DNA of 42,999 nucleotides from Microvirga sesbaniae. GTDB lineage: Bacteria > Pseudomonadota > Alphaproteobacteria > Rhizobiales > Beijerinckiaceae. Where the stretch lies: NCBI RefSeq assembly GCF_025460805.1, contig NZ_JAMXFJ010000034.1, forward strand, positions 1 through 42,999, written 5' to 3'. How positions within the stretch are numbered: the first letter of the stretch is position 1; every line of letters starts with the position of its first letter. This document shows, piece by piece, positions 24,549 through 33,316 of this stretch. The position numbers and the translations under genes are program-made. The notes beneath the pieces are model-generated. The model was not told the origin of the DNA. It did not search any database and worked only from the letters and a program-made list of their open reading frames with translations.

Positions 24549-24690
24549 GGCGGGTTCCTTCGTCGGAGTTGTGCCCGGCTAGATTAAGCCGCTTGGCAGC
24601 CTCCGGGTCCACCTTCATCAGGATAAGGTGCCCAAGAGACCGCACAAAGCTGTCTTGATCCGCCTGCAATTGGGAGCGGGTGCTGTTCAT
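24484..24690 (-). CDS. Small hypothetical protein overlapping the exported-protein gene
   Basis: A 68-aa protein. AGAGGGA lies about 7 bp before ATG 24690, a strong ribosome-binding site. The first 45 residues look like normal protein (QADQDSFVRSLGHLILMKVD), while the tail that overlaps the next gene by 65 bp is basic and low in complexity. No family recognised. Confidence 0.55.
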   Translation of the reverse strand: MNSTRSQLQADQDSFVRSLGHLILMKVDPEAAKRLNLAGHNSDEGTRHEPAGRSRSRNAAAGEPRHGA

Positions 24691-24699
24691 CGCGTCCCT

Positions 24700-25104
24700 C
24701 TATGCGCTTGGGGCCAGGAGCTCAGCCGCTCGGTCAGGTCCAAACTGAGCCACGAAGCCGGCCTTCAATTGGATGAAGTAAGGGTCCGCATGGTCCAGGA
24801 AGTCGCAATCCCGGAACAGGTTGCGAAGGCGAACTGGCTGGGCGTTGATTTGAGCGTCGATCGTGACCGCCTCTGCGTCAGTTGCCTCACGCCAGATATC
24901 CGCTTTGTAGGTGCGGGCAGAGAAAGACGGAACCGGCTCAGCGGGAAGGTCGACTACCTCAGCATCCACCAGCCGAGCGCGTCCAACCTTACCGGCGGCT
25001 TGGTCATACACGGCCTGAGAAACTTCGACGGCTCCAGGCTGAAGGTCGTTCGACTGAACAATGGTCCGAATGATGTTGTTTTCGTCGCGAATGATTTGAA
25101 ACAT
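24700..25104 (-). CDS. Tail-fibre assembly chaperone-like protein
   Basis: A 134-aa protein directly downstream of the fibre-like gene. The C-terminal section, LRNLFRDCDFLDHADPYF followed by LKAGFVAQFGPDRAAELLAP, follows the pattern of phage tail-fibre assembly proteins. The N-terminal part (MFQIIRDENNIIRTIV) may be a small beta domain. The Met at 25104 is preferred; the open frame above it overlaps the fibre gene and looks unlike protein. It would help fold or trimerise the fibre. Confidence 0.65.
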   Translation of the reverse strand: MFQIIRDENNIIRTIVQSNDLQPGAVEVSQAVYDQAAGKVGRARLVDAEVVDLPAEPVPSFSARTYKADIWREATDAEAVTIDAQINAQPVRLRNLFRDCDFLDHADPYFIQLKAGFVAQFGPDRAAELLAPSA

Positions 25105-25115
25105 AGAGCGCCCCG

Positions 25116-25973
25116 TTAGCCGATGTTCTGGCCAGTAACCCATTGCCCACGAGGAGCAACCGCCGTACTGCCGTTTGATTGGTAGAAGTACAGGCGAACC
25201 GTGTACTGTGTGCCCACGCTCAGGCCAGTGACGACTAGGCCCATGTTGGCATTGCCGATGCCACGAGCCACCCGCGTGTCGAGGCGGCTGTACTGGACCT
25301 GACTCTGCGCAACCGTTGTGCCGCCCGTCGTCGCAATCAGGCGGATGAAAGAATAAACTTCCGTTTCGGAGGCCCCGGAGGTCTTCTCGTAGTGACATCC
25401 CGCGTTCAGCACGAGATTGGGGGCCGTCGCCGTAAACGACACCTGCAAGCCTGCCGCGGCGGAGCCAATGCCCCCCGCCGTGACAGCCGGCTCCGTCCCG
25501 CCTTCGGCTCCGAACAAGGTCGAGCCGGTTCCTGACGGATTGAGCAGGATGTACGCACCTGAGCCGCCGTTGGCCGCCGCCTCGTACTGCACACTGTACC
25601 GTCCGCCCGAGACTATGTCCCCCGGCGCCAGAGCAACCTCTGCGTTGTTGACGAACCTCCGAATGCTTTTTGATGCGAAGGCACCACCGCCGGCAGGAGT
25701 GGTCACCAGCGTGGCGGCGCCCGTGTTGGTGTGGTTCGCCGTGAAGGAGAAGTTCAGACCATCAACCAAGGAGGTGGGCGCCGTGCTCAATGTGATAGTG
25801 TAAGCGTTGGAAGAGCCCCCCGCAGAGAGCGAACCACCATCGTCTTTCAGATATTTCGCAAGTTCACCCTGCACCGCGCGAATAGCGTTGTTGACCGCTG
25901 ACGGCGCCATACCCTCGGGGGCGATGTCCGTGTTGCTGTCGGCTGTCGTGTTGTAGTCTCTGATACTCGCCAT
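25116..25973 (-). CDS. Fibre-like phage appendage protein
   Basis: A 285-aa protein. It opens MASIRDYNTTADSNTDIAPE, followed by GMAPSAVNNAIRAVQGELAK, the typical N-terminus of tail-fibre or appendage proteins of alphaproteobacterial podoviruses, by which the fibre attaches to the particle. The remainder is Gly/Ser/Thr/Ala-rich beta sequence (SNAYTITLSTAPTSLVDGL, VSGGRYSVQYEAAANG) ending in a YTVRLYFYQSNGSTAVAP receptor-domain-like region. AAGGGG lies 8 bp before ATG 25973. It probably binds a host surface structure. Confidence 0.78.
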   Translation of the reverse strand: MASIRDYNTTADSNTDIAPEGMAPSAVNNAIRAVQGELAKYLKDDGGSLSAGGSSNAYTITLSTAPTSLVDGLNFSFTANHTNTGAATLVTTPAGGGAFASKSIRRFVNNAEVALAPGDIVSGGRYSVQYEAAANGGSGAYILLNPSGTGSTLFGAEGGTEPAVTAGGIGSAAAGLQVSFTATAPNLVLNAGCHYEKTSGASETEVYSFIRLIATTGGTTVAQSQVQYSRLDTRVARGIGNANMGLVVTGLSVGTQYTVRLYFYQSNGSTAVAPRGQWVTGQNIG

Positions 25974-25987
25974 AACTGGCCCCTTGA

Positions 25988-28900
25988 TCACTGAATTGGT
26001 TGGTTATTGGATGACGGCGCCGCATACCCAGCACCTGTGGCTGCACTCTTGCCGATCCGTTCGAGGCTTTGACGGAGAACCCGTTGAGCCGCCTTGCTCG
26101 ATACCGGAGCCTTGAGGAGGGCAGCCTTTGCCAACTGCGGGTCCAGCATCATCTCGAGGACTAGGTCGTCGACTTTCTTGAGACCAGCCGCCCGCATGGA
26201 GCCAAGGACTCCCTTCAGGCCGGCGCCCGCAGCACCCACCGCGGCGCCCGTGAAGTCCCCAATGAGGGCACCGCCGCCAGCAGCCACGAGGATCTGAGAG
26301 AACAGGCTGGACTTGCCCGCCTTCTCAGCATGTTTGTCGAGAGCTGCGCCGATGTCTTGTGCCGTGTTGGAGTTGCCAGGAGTCCGAACAGCCTGAAGGG
26401 ACCGCTCCGACCGCTTGATGTCGTCCGCAATGGCCTGGAGCCTCAGAACATGCTCCTGTCCGAAGACGAGGGTCAGAGCCCCCTTCTTCGACCGGATGAA
26501 TCCTTGGAAGGCATCCGCCCTGATGGCGTTCTCTCCGGAGGCGCCGACCTCCTTGTTGGAGATGAACCGCTCCTGGACATACTCGGCCACGGCCCGGCGC
26601 AGCCCTTCCTTGGCATTCGGGTTCTTGTTGGCGGCCGCCACGAGTTGAGCCATCTGCTTGTTGGCATCAGCCCCGTTCAGGATCCGACCGATTGCCCCAG
26701 GGAGATCCGCAGTATCGACCTTAGCGAGCCTGCCGAGGACCGACTTGTTGAAGGCATCGAGTTTCGCCTTCCGGAGCGCCGCGACCTGATTAAGGGTTTC
26801 TGATGCCAGAGAGGCATTGGCGAACCGTGCCCGCACGTCAGGAGGCAGTTCCTGCAAAGCGGCTTGGTACTGCTGCCGCCACCGTTGGAAGCCCTTCGGA
26901 TCCAGAACGCCGTCCTTGATGTGCTTGGACAGGGACAGAGCGGCCGCCTCTGCGATATCGGAGTGCTTGGCCCCAGCCTTCACCAGAGCCTTGACCCTCT
27001 CGCCGCCCGTAGCGCCGGGCATGAAGGCATTCTTGGTCACAGACCCCGGACCCATGCGGAAGGTGTCCTTGTCGCCTTCCTTGCGCAGGATCTGACCAGC
27101 ATAGCCCTTGTTGAACGTGCCGACGCGTTCCCGTGTCGCCTTGGTTGCGGCGTCGTACCGCTTGCCGGCCTCCGGATCCTCGTTGAAGCCATCCAGGAGA
27201 GAGCCAGCCGACCGACCCGCACGCGGGGCATAGGTCGCCCCTACAGGGCCTTCGTCCTCGAGGGACATGACAGCCCGCTCATACGCCGTGATGGCATCTG
27301 CTTCTTCGCTCCGGGCGAGCCGCTCGACGGCATCATTGAACGCTTGAGGGCTGATTTCCTCCGGACGGACCCCAGCCCCTTGGAGTTCCTTCTGCAATTG
27401 TCTTGAGACGGCCGCGGAGTTACCCTTCGGCTCATCATCGAAGGTGCCGGTTGTGTGATTGGCGCGGGTACTCTTAACGGGGATCTGGGACGTCAGGTCG
27501 TTGATAGGCCCATCAAGTTCCTGAACGCGAGCCTTGGCCGCCTCAAAGGCTGCCGTGTCGCCACGCTGCTGGGCTGCTACTGCCTGATCGAAGGCACGAG
27601 ACCGCTCGTCCCGAAGGCGGTCTATTTCCGCTCGGAGTCCCGCTTCGTTTTGTACGCCTTGATTTCGCGTAGGGCTTCCAGATCCGCGAGAGAACGGGCC
27701 TTCTTCTCGACCCACGCCAGGAACGCCGCCCTGTCGTACGGCTCGAACCGCTCCATTACCTTCGCTAGCGTTTCGCCCTGTGGCGTCTGCCCACTCATTG
27801 GCCCATTGCGCGAATTTGCTGCCGATAGCAGGATCAGTCGAGATCCGCTCCGCTGCTGATTTAGTAATAGCAGAGCGAAGAGCCTCGTTCAATTGAGCCA
27901 GGCGGGCATAGGCTGGTGTCCGTCCGCGGCCGGGCGAACTCAGTTCCGCTCGCATCGCTGCCTTGATCTGCGAGGCAAGGTCATTGAGTTCACGGAACGC
28001 CTCGACAGGCCCGTATGAACCGATGAGTTCCCGAATGCTCCTCTCTTCAGGGGTGAGGCCAATTTCAGCCGCTCGGGTCATATTCCCATAGACGCGATGT
28101 GCAGCCTCACGTGCCCCCTGTGTAGGAACGGTCAGAGAGCCGTCAGGATCTACGGCTTCCCAGAGGGACTTTTCCCGCCTGCGGGCTTCGTCCTCGGCCT
28201 CCTTCATGGCACCGCGGATTGAATTGCCAATGCCGTCGGCGTCCTCACTGAAACGGATGGCGTCAGTCGCCTCTTCCGCAGCCGCCCGTGCTTTAGCCTC
28301 GTAGTCGCCCGTGACGCGGTCGATTTCGTCCAACTGTCCCTTCAGGAAGGTGACGATATCCTCCGAACTCCCTTCGCCCTGGACTGAACGCAAGGACTCC
28401 AGGCGGGCTGAGTTCTGGTCGGCACGACGCTGTGCGAAAACCTCGGGGTTGTTGGTCTGCAATTCCCGCTCGAGGGAACCAAGCCCCATGTCCCCGGTCG
28501 CCTGGAACGTGGTGGGCCTCGACCCCGGGACGAGTTCAGCCCCGGCGCCTTCCTCGAGTTCCCGCAAGGCTGCATCAGGATCCGAGGCCGCACCGAAGAT
28601 GCGAGCCCTCGCGGCCCTTGCCTGTGCCTCAGGAGACCGCAGGAGGGCCTGATCCAGCGCATTGGTCGCCGACTGGAAGCCCTGCCGTGCCAACGTGGGG
28701 ACAGCAGCCCCGGTGACGCCGAGAGCCAAGCCCCCGACGGTTCCGAGGAGCGGGTTGACGTCGTTCTCAACGGCCGTCTGGGCACCAGTCCCCGCAAGAC
28801 CACCAATGGCAGCCTGTGTGAAGGGAGCGTCCGCCAGTTCCGTGAAAACCCGTCTCGTCCCGCCTTCGACGGTCTTCGCGCCGACCTTGGCGAGACCCGC

Positions 28901-29374
28901 CCCGGACAGTGCCTCGAGGGCAGTCTGTCCGCCGGCAACCGCAATCCGTTCGCCCTCCGTCTCCGGCTTCGGCAGGCCGAGAGCATCAGCCCCGGCCTCG
29001 CCCAGCGATGAGACGGCATTGGTCATCTTGAATGGATCGCGGTAGGGAACCTCCTGTGCTCCGAGAGCACGGGCGCCGACGTTGTAGGCCTGGCGCGTCA
29101 TGTTCTCGAGGAAGCCAATCGTTCCGTCGTAGGCGAGAGCCGGAAGGCCAGCGATTGCCCCGGGGACGGCCTGCACACCCGCACGACCCGTAAGGCCTGC
29201 GGCGCGTCCGGCCGTGAGTTCGGGTGCTTCAGCCGTATCGGATCCTGCGTCATCACCCGTAACCCCGAGTGACTGCGCGATTTCCTCCACGGTTGCGTTC
29301 TGCTGTTCCGGAGAGAGCTTCAGGAAGTCGTCGCTGACTTCAACTTCCCGATTGCCGATGGTGAGGGTTGTCAT
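25988..29374 (-). CDS. Very large predicted virion-internal / DNA-ejection protein
   Basis: An 1128-aa protein, the largest gene on the molecule. The N-terminal 55 residues form a short charged domain; hydrophobic Gly/Ala-rich segments follow near 60-85 and 190-220, and another near 1020-1050 (ILVAAGGGALIGDFTGAA). Long charged helical regions fill the middle (EIDRLRDERSRAFDQAVAA, near 580-625). This plan, helical with glycine-zipper membrane segments, resembles internal virion or ejection proteins of podoviruses, which form a channel across the envelope. No catalytic motif was recognised. Confidence 0.62.
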   Translation of the reverse strand: MTTLTIGNREVEVSDDFLKLSPEQQNATVEEIAQSLGVTGDDAGSDTAEAPELTAGRAAGLTGRAGVQAVPGAIAGLPALAYDGTIGFLENMTRQAYNVGARALGAQEVPYRDPFKMTNAVSSLGEAGADALGLPKPETEGERIAVAGGQTALEALSGAGLAKVGAKTVEGGTRRVFTELADAPFTQAAIGGLAGTGAQTAVENDVNPLLGTVGGLALGVTGAAVPTLARQGFQSATNALDQALLRSPEAQARAARARIFGAASDPDAALRELEEGAGAELVPGSRPTTFQATGDMGLGSLERELQTNNPEVFAQRRADQNSARLESLRSVQGEGSSEDIVTFLKGQLDEIDRVTGDYEAKARAAAEEATDAIRFSEDADGIGNSIRGAMKEAEDEARRREKSLWEAVDPDGSLTVPTQGAREAAHRVYGNMTRAAEIGLTPEERSIRELIGSYGPVEAFRELNDLASQIKAAMRAELSSPGRGRTPAYARLAQLNEALRSAITKSAAERISTDPAIGSKFAQWANEWADATGRNASEGNGAVRAVRQGGVPGVGREEGPFSRGSGSPTRNQGVQNEAGLRAEIDRLRDERSRAFDQAVAAQQRGDTAAFEAAKARVQELDGPINDLTSQIPVKSTRANHTTGTFDDEPKGNSAAVSRQLQKELQGAGVRPEEISPQAFNDAVERLARSEEADAITAYERAVMSLEDEGPVGATYAPRAGRSAGSLLDGFNEDPEAGKRYDAATKATRERVGTFNKGYAGQILRKEGDKDTFRMGPGSVTKNAFMPGATGGERVKALVKAGAKHSDIAEAAALSLSKHIKDGVLDPKGFQRWRQQYQAALQELPPDVRARFANASLASETLNQVAALRKAKLDAFNKSVLGRLAKVDTADLPGAIGRILNGADANKQMAQLVAAANKNPNAKEGLRRAVAEYVQERFISNKEVGASGENAIRADAFQGFIRSKKGALTLVFGQEHVLRLQAIADDIKRSERSLQAVRTPGNSNTAQDIGAALDKHAEKAGKSSLFSQILVAAGGGALIGDFTGAAVGAAGAGLKGVLGSMRAAGLKKVDDLVLEMMLDPQLAKAALLKAPVSSKAAQRVLRQSLERIGKSAATGAGYAAPSSNNQPIQ

Positions 29375-29382
29375 GCTTCACC

Positions 29383-30573
29383 TCACCGTGCCGACCAGGT
29401 GACGCCCGAGGACGTCTTGCCGCTGGCAGCCTGTTGGGCCGTGACCGATGCACGGTTCTGGCCGACGGGCTTCCGTGCCCCGGAGTAAACCCGCTTCTGC
29501 ACTTCCTCGAACGTCGGGGACTCGAACTCGGGATAATCAGTGTCGACTTGGCGCTTGGAGCGGCGTCCCGTGAGAGCTTCACGCTGGGCGCTCCGGAGAG
29601 CCGCCCGAAGGCGATACTGCTTGTCCAGCACAGTGGCGGCGTTGTCGCCCTGCTGCACCAGGTACTGGTTGGCCTCTTCCCGCGCTTCCGACTCCGAACG
29701 GCCAGCACCCGTCAACATGCGGACGAGAGCCTCAGAGCCAATCTTCATGTCGCGCTGGAGAGAGCCGCTCTTACCGAAGCCAAGGCCATCGATGGGGCCC
29801 GTAATCTTCGGATCCTGCGATTTCAGATCCGACTCGATGCCGCCGAAGCGCTTGAAATACTCGTTCGCCAGACCGAAGCGGCCGGCGATTTCAGCGGGAA
29901 GAGGTTCGTTGATGTCCCTGTCCGGATCCTGCGGGCCGCCGGGGATTGGCGCCAGCTTGCCGTCAGGGCCATAGGCATAACCCGACGGTGCGTTGGGAGC
30001 ACCCTTCTTCTCACGCAGGAACTTCGCGAATTCCGGATCACGCTTCGCCAACTCGAATTCGACCATGTCGTCGGTCGTGGCAGGCTTAGTCTCGAGGCCG
30101 AGCTTGTAACGCTTGGCCTTCTGCAACTCCTCAGGGGACAGACCCTGCGTGAGGCGGTCCCATTCGGTCCGCTCGCGGCGCTTGTATTTGTCGAGCGCCA
30201 GGGAGTCGAGGACGTCCGGCATGTTGGCGAGTTCCGGATGACCGATTTCCTCGGCGAACTTCTGATACCCGACGCGCTTCTGTTCGAGCTCCGCCTGCCT
30301 CTGTCGCTGGATGCGCAACGCGTTATCCTGCTGGGCGCCTTCTGCGAAGCCCTTAATGCCACCGCCCCAGCCCTCGCCATCGAGGAGGGCGGCCGCCATC
30401 TGCAACTGCGCATAGGGGTTTTGGTCCGCCATGCGGTTCAGGCCCCCGAGGATGCCCGACCCATACTGCGGGGACGGCACTCCCGTCGTCACTGCCCCGG
30501 GAGTGCTACTCAGGATCCCGAAGCCCCCGGATCCCATATCGCCGAAGATCCCGCCAAGAATTCCACCGCTCAT
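29383..30573 (-). CDS. Predicted virion-internal protein
   Basis: A 396-aa protein. The first 45 residues are Gly-rich (MSGGILGGIFGDMGSGGFG), then QNPYAQLQMAAALLDGEG and a charged coiled coil (RIQRQRQAELEQKRVGYQKF). The C-terminal half contains EEVQKRVYSGARKPVG. It lies between two other large structural-type genes with gaps of under 15 bp. The role is inferred from context and composition. Confidence 0.6.
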   Translation of the reverse strand: MSGGILGGIFGDMGSGGFGILSSTPGAVTTGVPSPQYGSGILGGLNRMADQNPYAQLQMAAALLDGEGWGGGIKGFAEGAQQDNALRIQRQRQAELEQKRVGYQKFAEEIGHPELANMPDVLDSLALDKYKRRERTEWDRLTQGLSPEELQKAKRYKLGLETKPATTDDMVEFELAKRDPEFAKFLREKKGAPNAPSGYAYGPDGKLAPIPGGPQDPDRDINEPLPAEIAGRFGLANEYFKRFGGIESDLKSQDPKITGPIDGLGFGKSGSLQRDMKIGSEALVRMLTGAGRSESEAREEANQYLVQQGDNAATVLDKQYRLRAALRSAQREALTGRRSKRQVDTDYPEFESPTFEEVQKRVYSGARKPVGQNRASVTAQQAASGKTSSGVTWSAR

Positions 30574-30585
30574 GTCCTGGCCTCC

Positions 30586-31575
30586 TTACGAGAACGCACC
30601 GAGGCCACCGAGGATTCCACCTCCTAAGGCGCCCCAAGGACCCAGCAGGCTGTTGCCGGCCATTGCACCACCCAAGATGCCTTGAGCCGCGGACGGCGTG
30701 GCCTTCGTGGCGGTCGTGGTCTTGCCCATGCCGGCAATCGGGTTGATGAAGTTGGAGAGCTGCGAGAGACGGTCGAACTTCGCGTCGTACTTGGCCTGAT
30801 CCCGCTGCTGATAGTAGTCGCCGACGCTCGCCAGGCGGCTGGCGGGGTCGTACCGGAGATTGTTCAGGGCGCCCGTCATCGACATCGCACCCATCATGTT
30901 GTCGGCGCCCTGCGAGTAGAGCGAACCCATCGCACCAGCAGCCGACAGGCCACGATTGGCCGCATCCGAGTACATGTTCCCGAGGATGCCGGCGGATTGC
31001 AGTTGCCTGTTCCTGCCGTTTTCGTTGCTCTCTAACATCAAGCGGTCGGTCGCCTGCGACGCCGCATTGGCGAAGCCTGCGCCAATGGCATTCGAGCCGT
31101 ACTTGCCGCCGCCCAACCGCGTGGAGGCAGCATTCAACGCCTTCTCGCGCTCTGCATTAACGACACTGAGGAGGCGAGGGTCTTCCTGATAGCTGCCGTT
31201 GGCGAAGTTCTTCAGGTACCCGGCCGCCTCTTGCAGCTCCGGGGACATGCCGCCGCTCGAGGCAATGCCCCCAAGGATGCCGGCCGCCTGGTTCATGCCC
31301 GACGTCATGCCGCCATTGCTGAGCAGGGACGACTGAGCGCCATAGGCTGCGTCGAGGTTCGGAACGCCCTGGGCAGCAAGCGAACGCGTCTGGTTCAGAG
31401 CATCCTTCGTGTAGGAGTTGAGCGGAGCAAGCGTCGACTTGTTCTTGTACTGGTTATACAAGTTGCCAGCAGTCCCCATGATGTCCTTGAGGGGCTGCTG
31501 TGTAGGCTCCCACGGGGACTGCGTGGAGGTCGCGGGCTTACCTTTGCCGCCGCCACCAAACCAATTATCGGACAT
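30586..31575 (-). CDS. Predicted virion-internal or adaptor protein
   Basis: A 329-aa Asn/Gly/Ala-rich protein. It opens MSDNWFGGGGKGKPATSTQS, then PLKDIMGTAGNLYNQY. Repeats of GxLGNMYSDAANRGLSA type follow, and the C-terminus is a glycine zipper (GPWGALGGGILGGLGAF). Proteins of this plan lie next to ejection proteins in podoviruses. The start at 31575 overlaps the upstream gene by 11 bp. Confidence 0.6.
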   Translation of the reverse strand: MSDNWFGGGGKGKPATSTQSPWEPTQQPLKDIMGTAGNLYNQYKNKSTLAPLNSYTKDALNQTRSLAAQGVPNLDAAYGAQSSLLSNGGMTSGMNQAAGILGGIASSGGMSPELQEAAGYLKNFANGSYQEDPRLLSVVNAEREKALNAASTRLGGGKYGSNAIGAGFANAASQATDRLMLESNENGRNRQLQSAGILGNMYSDAANRGLSAAGAMGSLYSQGADNMMGAMSMTGALNNLRYDPASRLASVGDYYQQRDQAKYDAKFDRLSQLSNFINPIAGMGKTTTATKATPSAAQGILGGAMAGNSLLGPWGALGGGILGGLGAFS

Positions 31576-32305
31576 TGAAAATCTTCTCCAAAGTAATCTG
31601 TGTGCGCTTGAAGCCGTGCGGCTCAAGGATGCGCGTCAGGCCCTCGCGGCCTGTTGCGACGAGGCGGGAGCAGCCTTGCTCCCCGAGGAGTTGGAAGAGT
31701 TCTGGGAGGACCGCTTGCGTGGCTGGGATAGACTTGCCGCCCCACCACATCAGTTCGCCAATGCGTCCACGTTCGTGATCGAACACGCGGGTTCCGATGG
31801 CTGCCACGACGTCGCCCCGGTCCAGGACGAGGTGGATCTGCACATCCCCGGCCTGAATGGCCTCGAGGATGGCTTGCGAATTGCGGCGTTTCGCAAAGGT
31901 CTGGAAGTGAGGCATCCAAAGCCCGACTTCCTGCATGGTACGTTCAAGAGGGATGCTGAAGAGCCAGGGCGTCTCAGGAACTGCGGAAGTGACTTCCTGC
32001 TCTGCATCCCCCTGGGTGACACGAAAGGCATTGGCCACAAGGGCGGTGTAGCTCTCGGCTATCTCCAAGGACTGCCGCATGTGCTCCTGGTGTTGAAGGA
32101 GATAACCGTGGATCGACAACCCATCGGTCCGGCCATGTTCCCACGACTGGATGATGAGGTCCAAGCACTCACGGGCCTGCCTGATGTGCTCGAGGACGTC
32201 CGGTCCTACGGCATCGGCGAGTTCACGCAGACCCTCGTCAGTGAGGGCGAATGCGTGGATCTGGTCGAACCTCTGTTGAAACGAATTGGAGAGGGGCTGC
32301 ACCAT
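31565..32305 (-). CDS. Phage-type protein with GNAT-like C-terminal domain
   Basis: A 246-aa protein. The N-terminal 120 residues are helical (DVLEHIRQARECLDLIIQSW). The C-terminal half reads as a GNAT acetyltransferase-like fold: VQIHLVLDRGDVVAAIGTRV, GELMWWGG, LFQLLGEQGCSRLVATGREG and LEPHGFKRTQITLEK. Similar domains are found beside internal virion protein genes in some podoviruses. Whether it is an enzyme or a structural derivative is unknown. Confidence 0.55.
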   Translation of the reverse strand: MVQPLSNSFQQRFDQIHAFALTDEGLRELADAVGPDVLEHIRQARECLDLIIQSWEHGRTDGLSIHGYLLQHQEHMRQSLEIAESYTALVANAFRVTQGDAEQEVTSAVPETPWLFSIPLERTMQEVGLWMPHFQTFAKRRNSQAILEAIQAGDVQIHLVLDRGDVVAAIGTRVFDHERGRIGELMWWGGKSIPATQAVLPELFQLLGEQGCSRLVATGREGLTRILEPHGFKRTQITLEKIFNVR

Positions 32306-32307
32306 GA

Positions 32308-32580
32308 TCAGGCGTTCCCCTCTGCCGGCATCGCATCAAGACGGGCCGTGTTCCCGTATTCCTTCAGAAGGCTCAGGGCGCCCGTCGCGTGATGGTGGAA
32401 TCCCCGAAGGGCGTAGTTGAGAGCCTCGGAGTTCCCCGGGGCATTCCGCATCTGGGAAAGGACGAGACCAAGGAAGGCCTGTGCCTGCTCCAGGTCGACG
32501 ATGGCAGCCGTGCGGGTCTGGTCCCCCGGATGTACTTTAGCCAAGCTCAAGGTTGCCGATCCGTGTCCCCCCGTCTCCAT
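32308..32580 (-). CDS. Hypothetical protein, early in the leftward operon
   Basis: A 90-aa helical protein (LEQAQAFLGLVLSQMRNAPG, HHHATGALSLLKEYG). It lies 2 bp from each neighbour. No family recognised; an internal virion or scaffold-like role cannot be judged from the sequence. Confidence 0.6.
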   Translation of the reverse strand: METGGHGSATLSLAKVHPGDQTRTAAIVDLEQAQAFLGLVLSQMRNAPGNSEALNYALRGFHHHATGALSLLKEYGNTARLDAMPAEGNA

Positions 32581-32582
32581 TG

Positions 32583-32807
32583 CTAGGCGACCGAGATGTA
32601 AGCCGTGATGTCCTCATGTCGGCTATTATCGCGACCATTCATTTTGGTCGGGTCGATGCCAAGCGATCGAAGGCGCTCAACAAGGGCGCGTCTGACAAAT
32701 TCGGATGTGGTGGTGATGTCGCGTGCGGCAGCTTCTGCGATTGCTTCGCCGAACCCGTCCGGTGCGCGAAACCGGATCACTTCAGAGTAGGAAGTATGTT
32801 GCGGCAT
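32583..32807 (-). CDS. Ribbon-helix-helix DNA-binding protein
   Basis: A 74-aa protein of Arc/CopG type: a beta strand (SEVIRFRAPDG) followed by two helices (FGEAIAEAAARD, TTSEFVRRALVERLRSLGI). It is the first gene after the strong promoter at 32830-32857, only about 16 bases from the predicted transcription start, so autoregulation of the long leftward operon is likely. The Met at 32831 is excluded because it lies inside the -10 box. Confidence 0.82.
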   Translation of the reverse strand: MPQHTSYSEVIRFRAPDGFGEAIAEAAARDITTTSEFVRRALVERLRSLGIDPTKMNGRDNSRHEDITAYISVA

Positions 32808-32829
32808 TTCTCCAACCTTTCGTGGCTTC

Positions 32830-32857
32830 ATTGTAGCAACAAGCCGGAAAAAGTCAA
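32830..32857 (-). promoter_or_regulatory. Sigma70-type promoter of the leftward virion/entry operon
   Basis: On the reverse strand TTGACT (32857-32852) and TACAAT (32835-32830) are separated by 16 bp, each with one mismatch to consensus. Upstream, CCTGTAG occurs at 32877-32883 and 32887-32893, one helical turn apart, a possible regulator site. The predicted start is near 32823. Confidence 0.75.
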
Positions 32858-32942
32858 ATATTTCAAGTAGTTATTGCCTGTAGTCTCCTGTAGATGGCTA
32901 GTATTTCCCTCAATATCCAGTAGTATTAAAGAGGGAGGTTGT

Positions 32943-33266
32943 TTAAGCGGTTCGGGCAAAAATATTTTCTGATATCTTCGCGTTCCTGCGTTCAAAGGTG
33001 CGGCCATCGGACAGCGACGCAGTCGTTGAGGTGAGAGTGATGACACGCGCGCCTCGGAGCGTTCGGACGAGCCCATCAGAATGGAAGAGATCATCTGCCT
33101 GCCAGCCCATGGCGTGTGCTTGCTGTCCGAAGACATCAAGGAAGCGCCCTGCATCATCGACGGCTTGGAGCCATTGAGGAACCGAAAGATCAGCAGGTGG
33201 CGTCAACTGTAGTTTGGCAAATCCAGCCGAGTAGAGGGGAGGCACGCCCCCTTCTATCTCCGCCAT
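32943..33266 (-). CDS. Hypothetical protein following the DUF927 gene
   Basis: A 107-aa protein with LSVPQWLQAVDDAGRFLDVF, HAMGWQADDLFHSDG and LRGARVITLTSTTASLSDG. I know this pattern from small genes next to replication genes on alphaproteobacterial mobile elements; function unknown. I start it at 33266, downstream of the 9-bp repeat array. The frame is also open to a Met at 33467, which would make the array code for a VT-rich N-terminal extension. Confidence 0.68.
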   Translation of the reverse strand: MAEIEGGVPPLYSAGFAKLQLTPPADLSVPQWLQAVDDAGRFLDVFGQQAHAMGWQADDLFHSDGLVRTLRGARVITLTSTTASLSDGRTFERRNAKISENIFARTA

Positions 33267-33316
33267 GGCTTGCCTCTCGTCCAGATCCGAACACGCCAGG
33301 ATATCGCTGGCGACCT

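Noticed and set aside
23025..24587. Long + strand frames opposite the 861-aa gene
   Set aside because: They lie opposite a gene supported by operon overlaps and recognisable motifs; they contain no domain pattern.
29368..30627. A 419-codon open frame on the + strand opposite the 396-aa gene
   Set aside because: It is a mirror of a GC-rich coding region, spans two well-supported reverse genes, and shows Arg/Leu-rich low-quality sequence with no ribosome-binding site.
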